Positions 63,935 to 64,000 of a stretch of DNA of 64,000 nucleotides are shown one piece after another. Source of the DNA: Acinetobacter sp. ANC 4910 (GTDB lineage: Bacteria; Pseudomonadota; Gammaproteobacteria; Pseudomonadales; Moraxellaceae); contig NZ_SJNT01000004.1 in NCBI RefSeq assembly GCF_004331035.1, positions 276,760 through 340,759 on the forward strand, read 5' to 3'. The notes below the pieces were generated by a model. The model had not been told where the DNA came from. It did not search any database and saw only the letters and a list, made by a program, of their open reading frames with translations. The number at the start of each line of letters is the position of its first letter. The stretch's first letter is position 1. The position numbers and the translations under genes are program-made.

Positions 63935-64000
63935 ATTGATATACAGAAACTGACTGATCCTCAGTTCAAACGCCTAACGGGAATATCTTGGTCTACTTAT
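63926..64000 (+). CDS. Transposase, N-terminal 25 residues
   Basis: ATG 63926 opens KYIDIQKLTDPQFKRLTGIS, resembling the helix-turn-helix start of IS5-type DDE transposases, and continues to the window end. The start codon lies in one arm of a near-perfect hairpin (63904-63934). No Shine-Dalgarno is obvious. Confidence 0.6.
   Translation, partial: MKYIDIQKLTDPQFKRLTGISWSTY

Larger units (their letters stand above)
63818..64000 (+). mobile_element. Left end of an insertion sequence (IS5-like), truncated by the window
   Basis: GGGTCTGTTAACATTTCATA at 63818 looks like a terminal inverted repeat, preceded by CTA, a possible target. A transposase ORF begins at 63926. The right end is outside the window, so family and target duplication cannot be confirmed. 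The IS5-family assignment is from memory of similar N-termini. Confidence 0.6.

Noticed and set aside
1..64000. CRISPR arrays, tRNA or rRNA genes, prophage
   Set aside because: No spaced direct repeats, cloverleaf-like segments or phage structural genes were seen on either strand.

Overview
The window reads as a stretch of an Acinetobacter chromosome (Gammaproteobacteria, Moraxellaceae). The evidence is AT-rich DNA, small intergenic gaps with T-tailed hairpins, proteins resembling their Acinetobacter counterparts throughout, and familiar neighbourhoods: tolB-pal, perM/purMN with hda, lptM-lysA-dapF-hydrolase-xerC, lolC-lolD, etfBA and cysDN. It is almost entirely core genome. No tRNA, rRNA, CRISPR array or prophage was found. 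The only mobile DNA recognised is the left end of an insertion sequence entering at about 63818 and cut by the window edge.

Layout. 1-4.8 kb: end of tolB, pal, a small acidic protein, fructose-1,6-bisphosphatase, a TrmH-type RNA methyltransferase, then an overlapping three-gene unit (sigma factor, DUF3619 membrane protein, DUF3106 periplasmic protein). 4.9-9.1 kb: two tandem secreted proteins with CSLREA N-termini and GlyGly-CTERM tails, likely rhombosortase substrates. 9.3-13.3 kb: a possible 29-residue ORF, hda, a PerM-type membrane protein, purM-purN. 13.3-22.6 kb: hydrolase and S49 peptidase, a lipid A-type acyltransferase converging on comEC, lolC-lolD divergent from an atypical PilZ protein, an EamA exporter and a YaiI-type protein. 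22.9-26.3 kb: an unrecognised 309-residue protein, an AT-rich gap with two perfect DnaA boxes, an unlisted 46-residue membrane protein, serC and a Coq4-like protein. 26.4-31.4 kb: a four-gene export operon (TolC-like, HlyD-like, two ABC-2 permeases, no ATPase) behind a 20-bp perfect palindrome. 31.6-39.1 kb: dicarboxylate/glutamate symporter, a lipoprotein, gyrA with a large C-terminal-domain insert, a DinB protein, etfB-etfA. 39.6-49.3 kb: LysE exporter divergent from an Lrp regulator, GNAT acetyltransferase, xerC to lptM cluster, cycA, an AGCS symporter. 49.6-59.6 kb: radA, Tim44-like protein, tehB-type methyltransferase, cysD-cysN, secretory lipase, ubiC-ubiA. 59.7-64 kb: glnA with a sigma-54 promoter and NtrC-like sites, an outer-membrane protein, a YddG-type exporter, and the insertion sequence end.

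Working together: the Tol-Pal and Lol genes and the acyltransferase serve the envelope; LptM, by its family role, supports LPS export. purMN, serC, lysA-dapF, cysDN and glnA are biosynthetic. Several transporters (CycA, AGCS, LysE, EamA, YddG, GltP-type) handle amino acids. The less explained parts are the GlyGly-CTERM pair, the sigma/DUF3619/DUF3106 unit, the palindrome-controlled export operon and several small ORFs. I did not find one clear, wholly new multi-gene defence or mobile system. Family names come from memory of motifs, not from a search.
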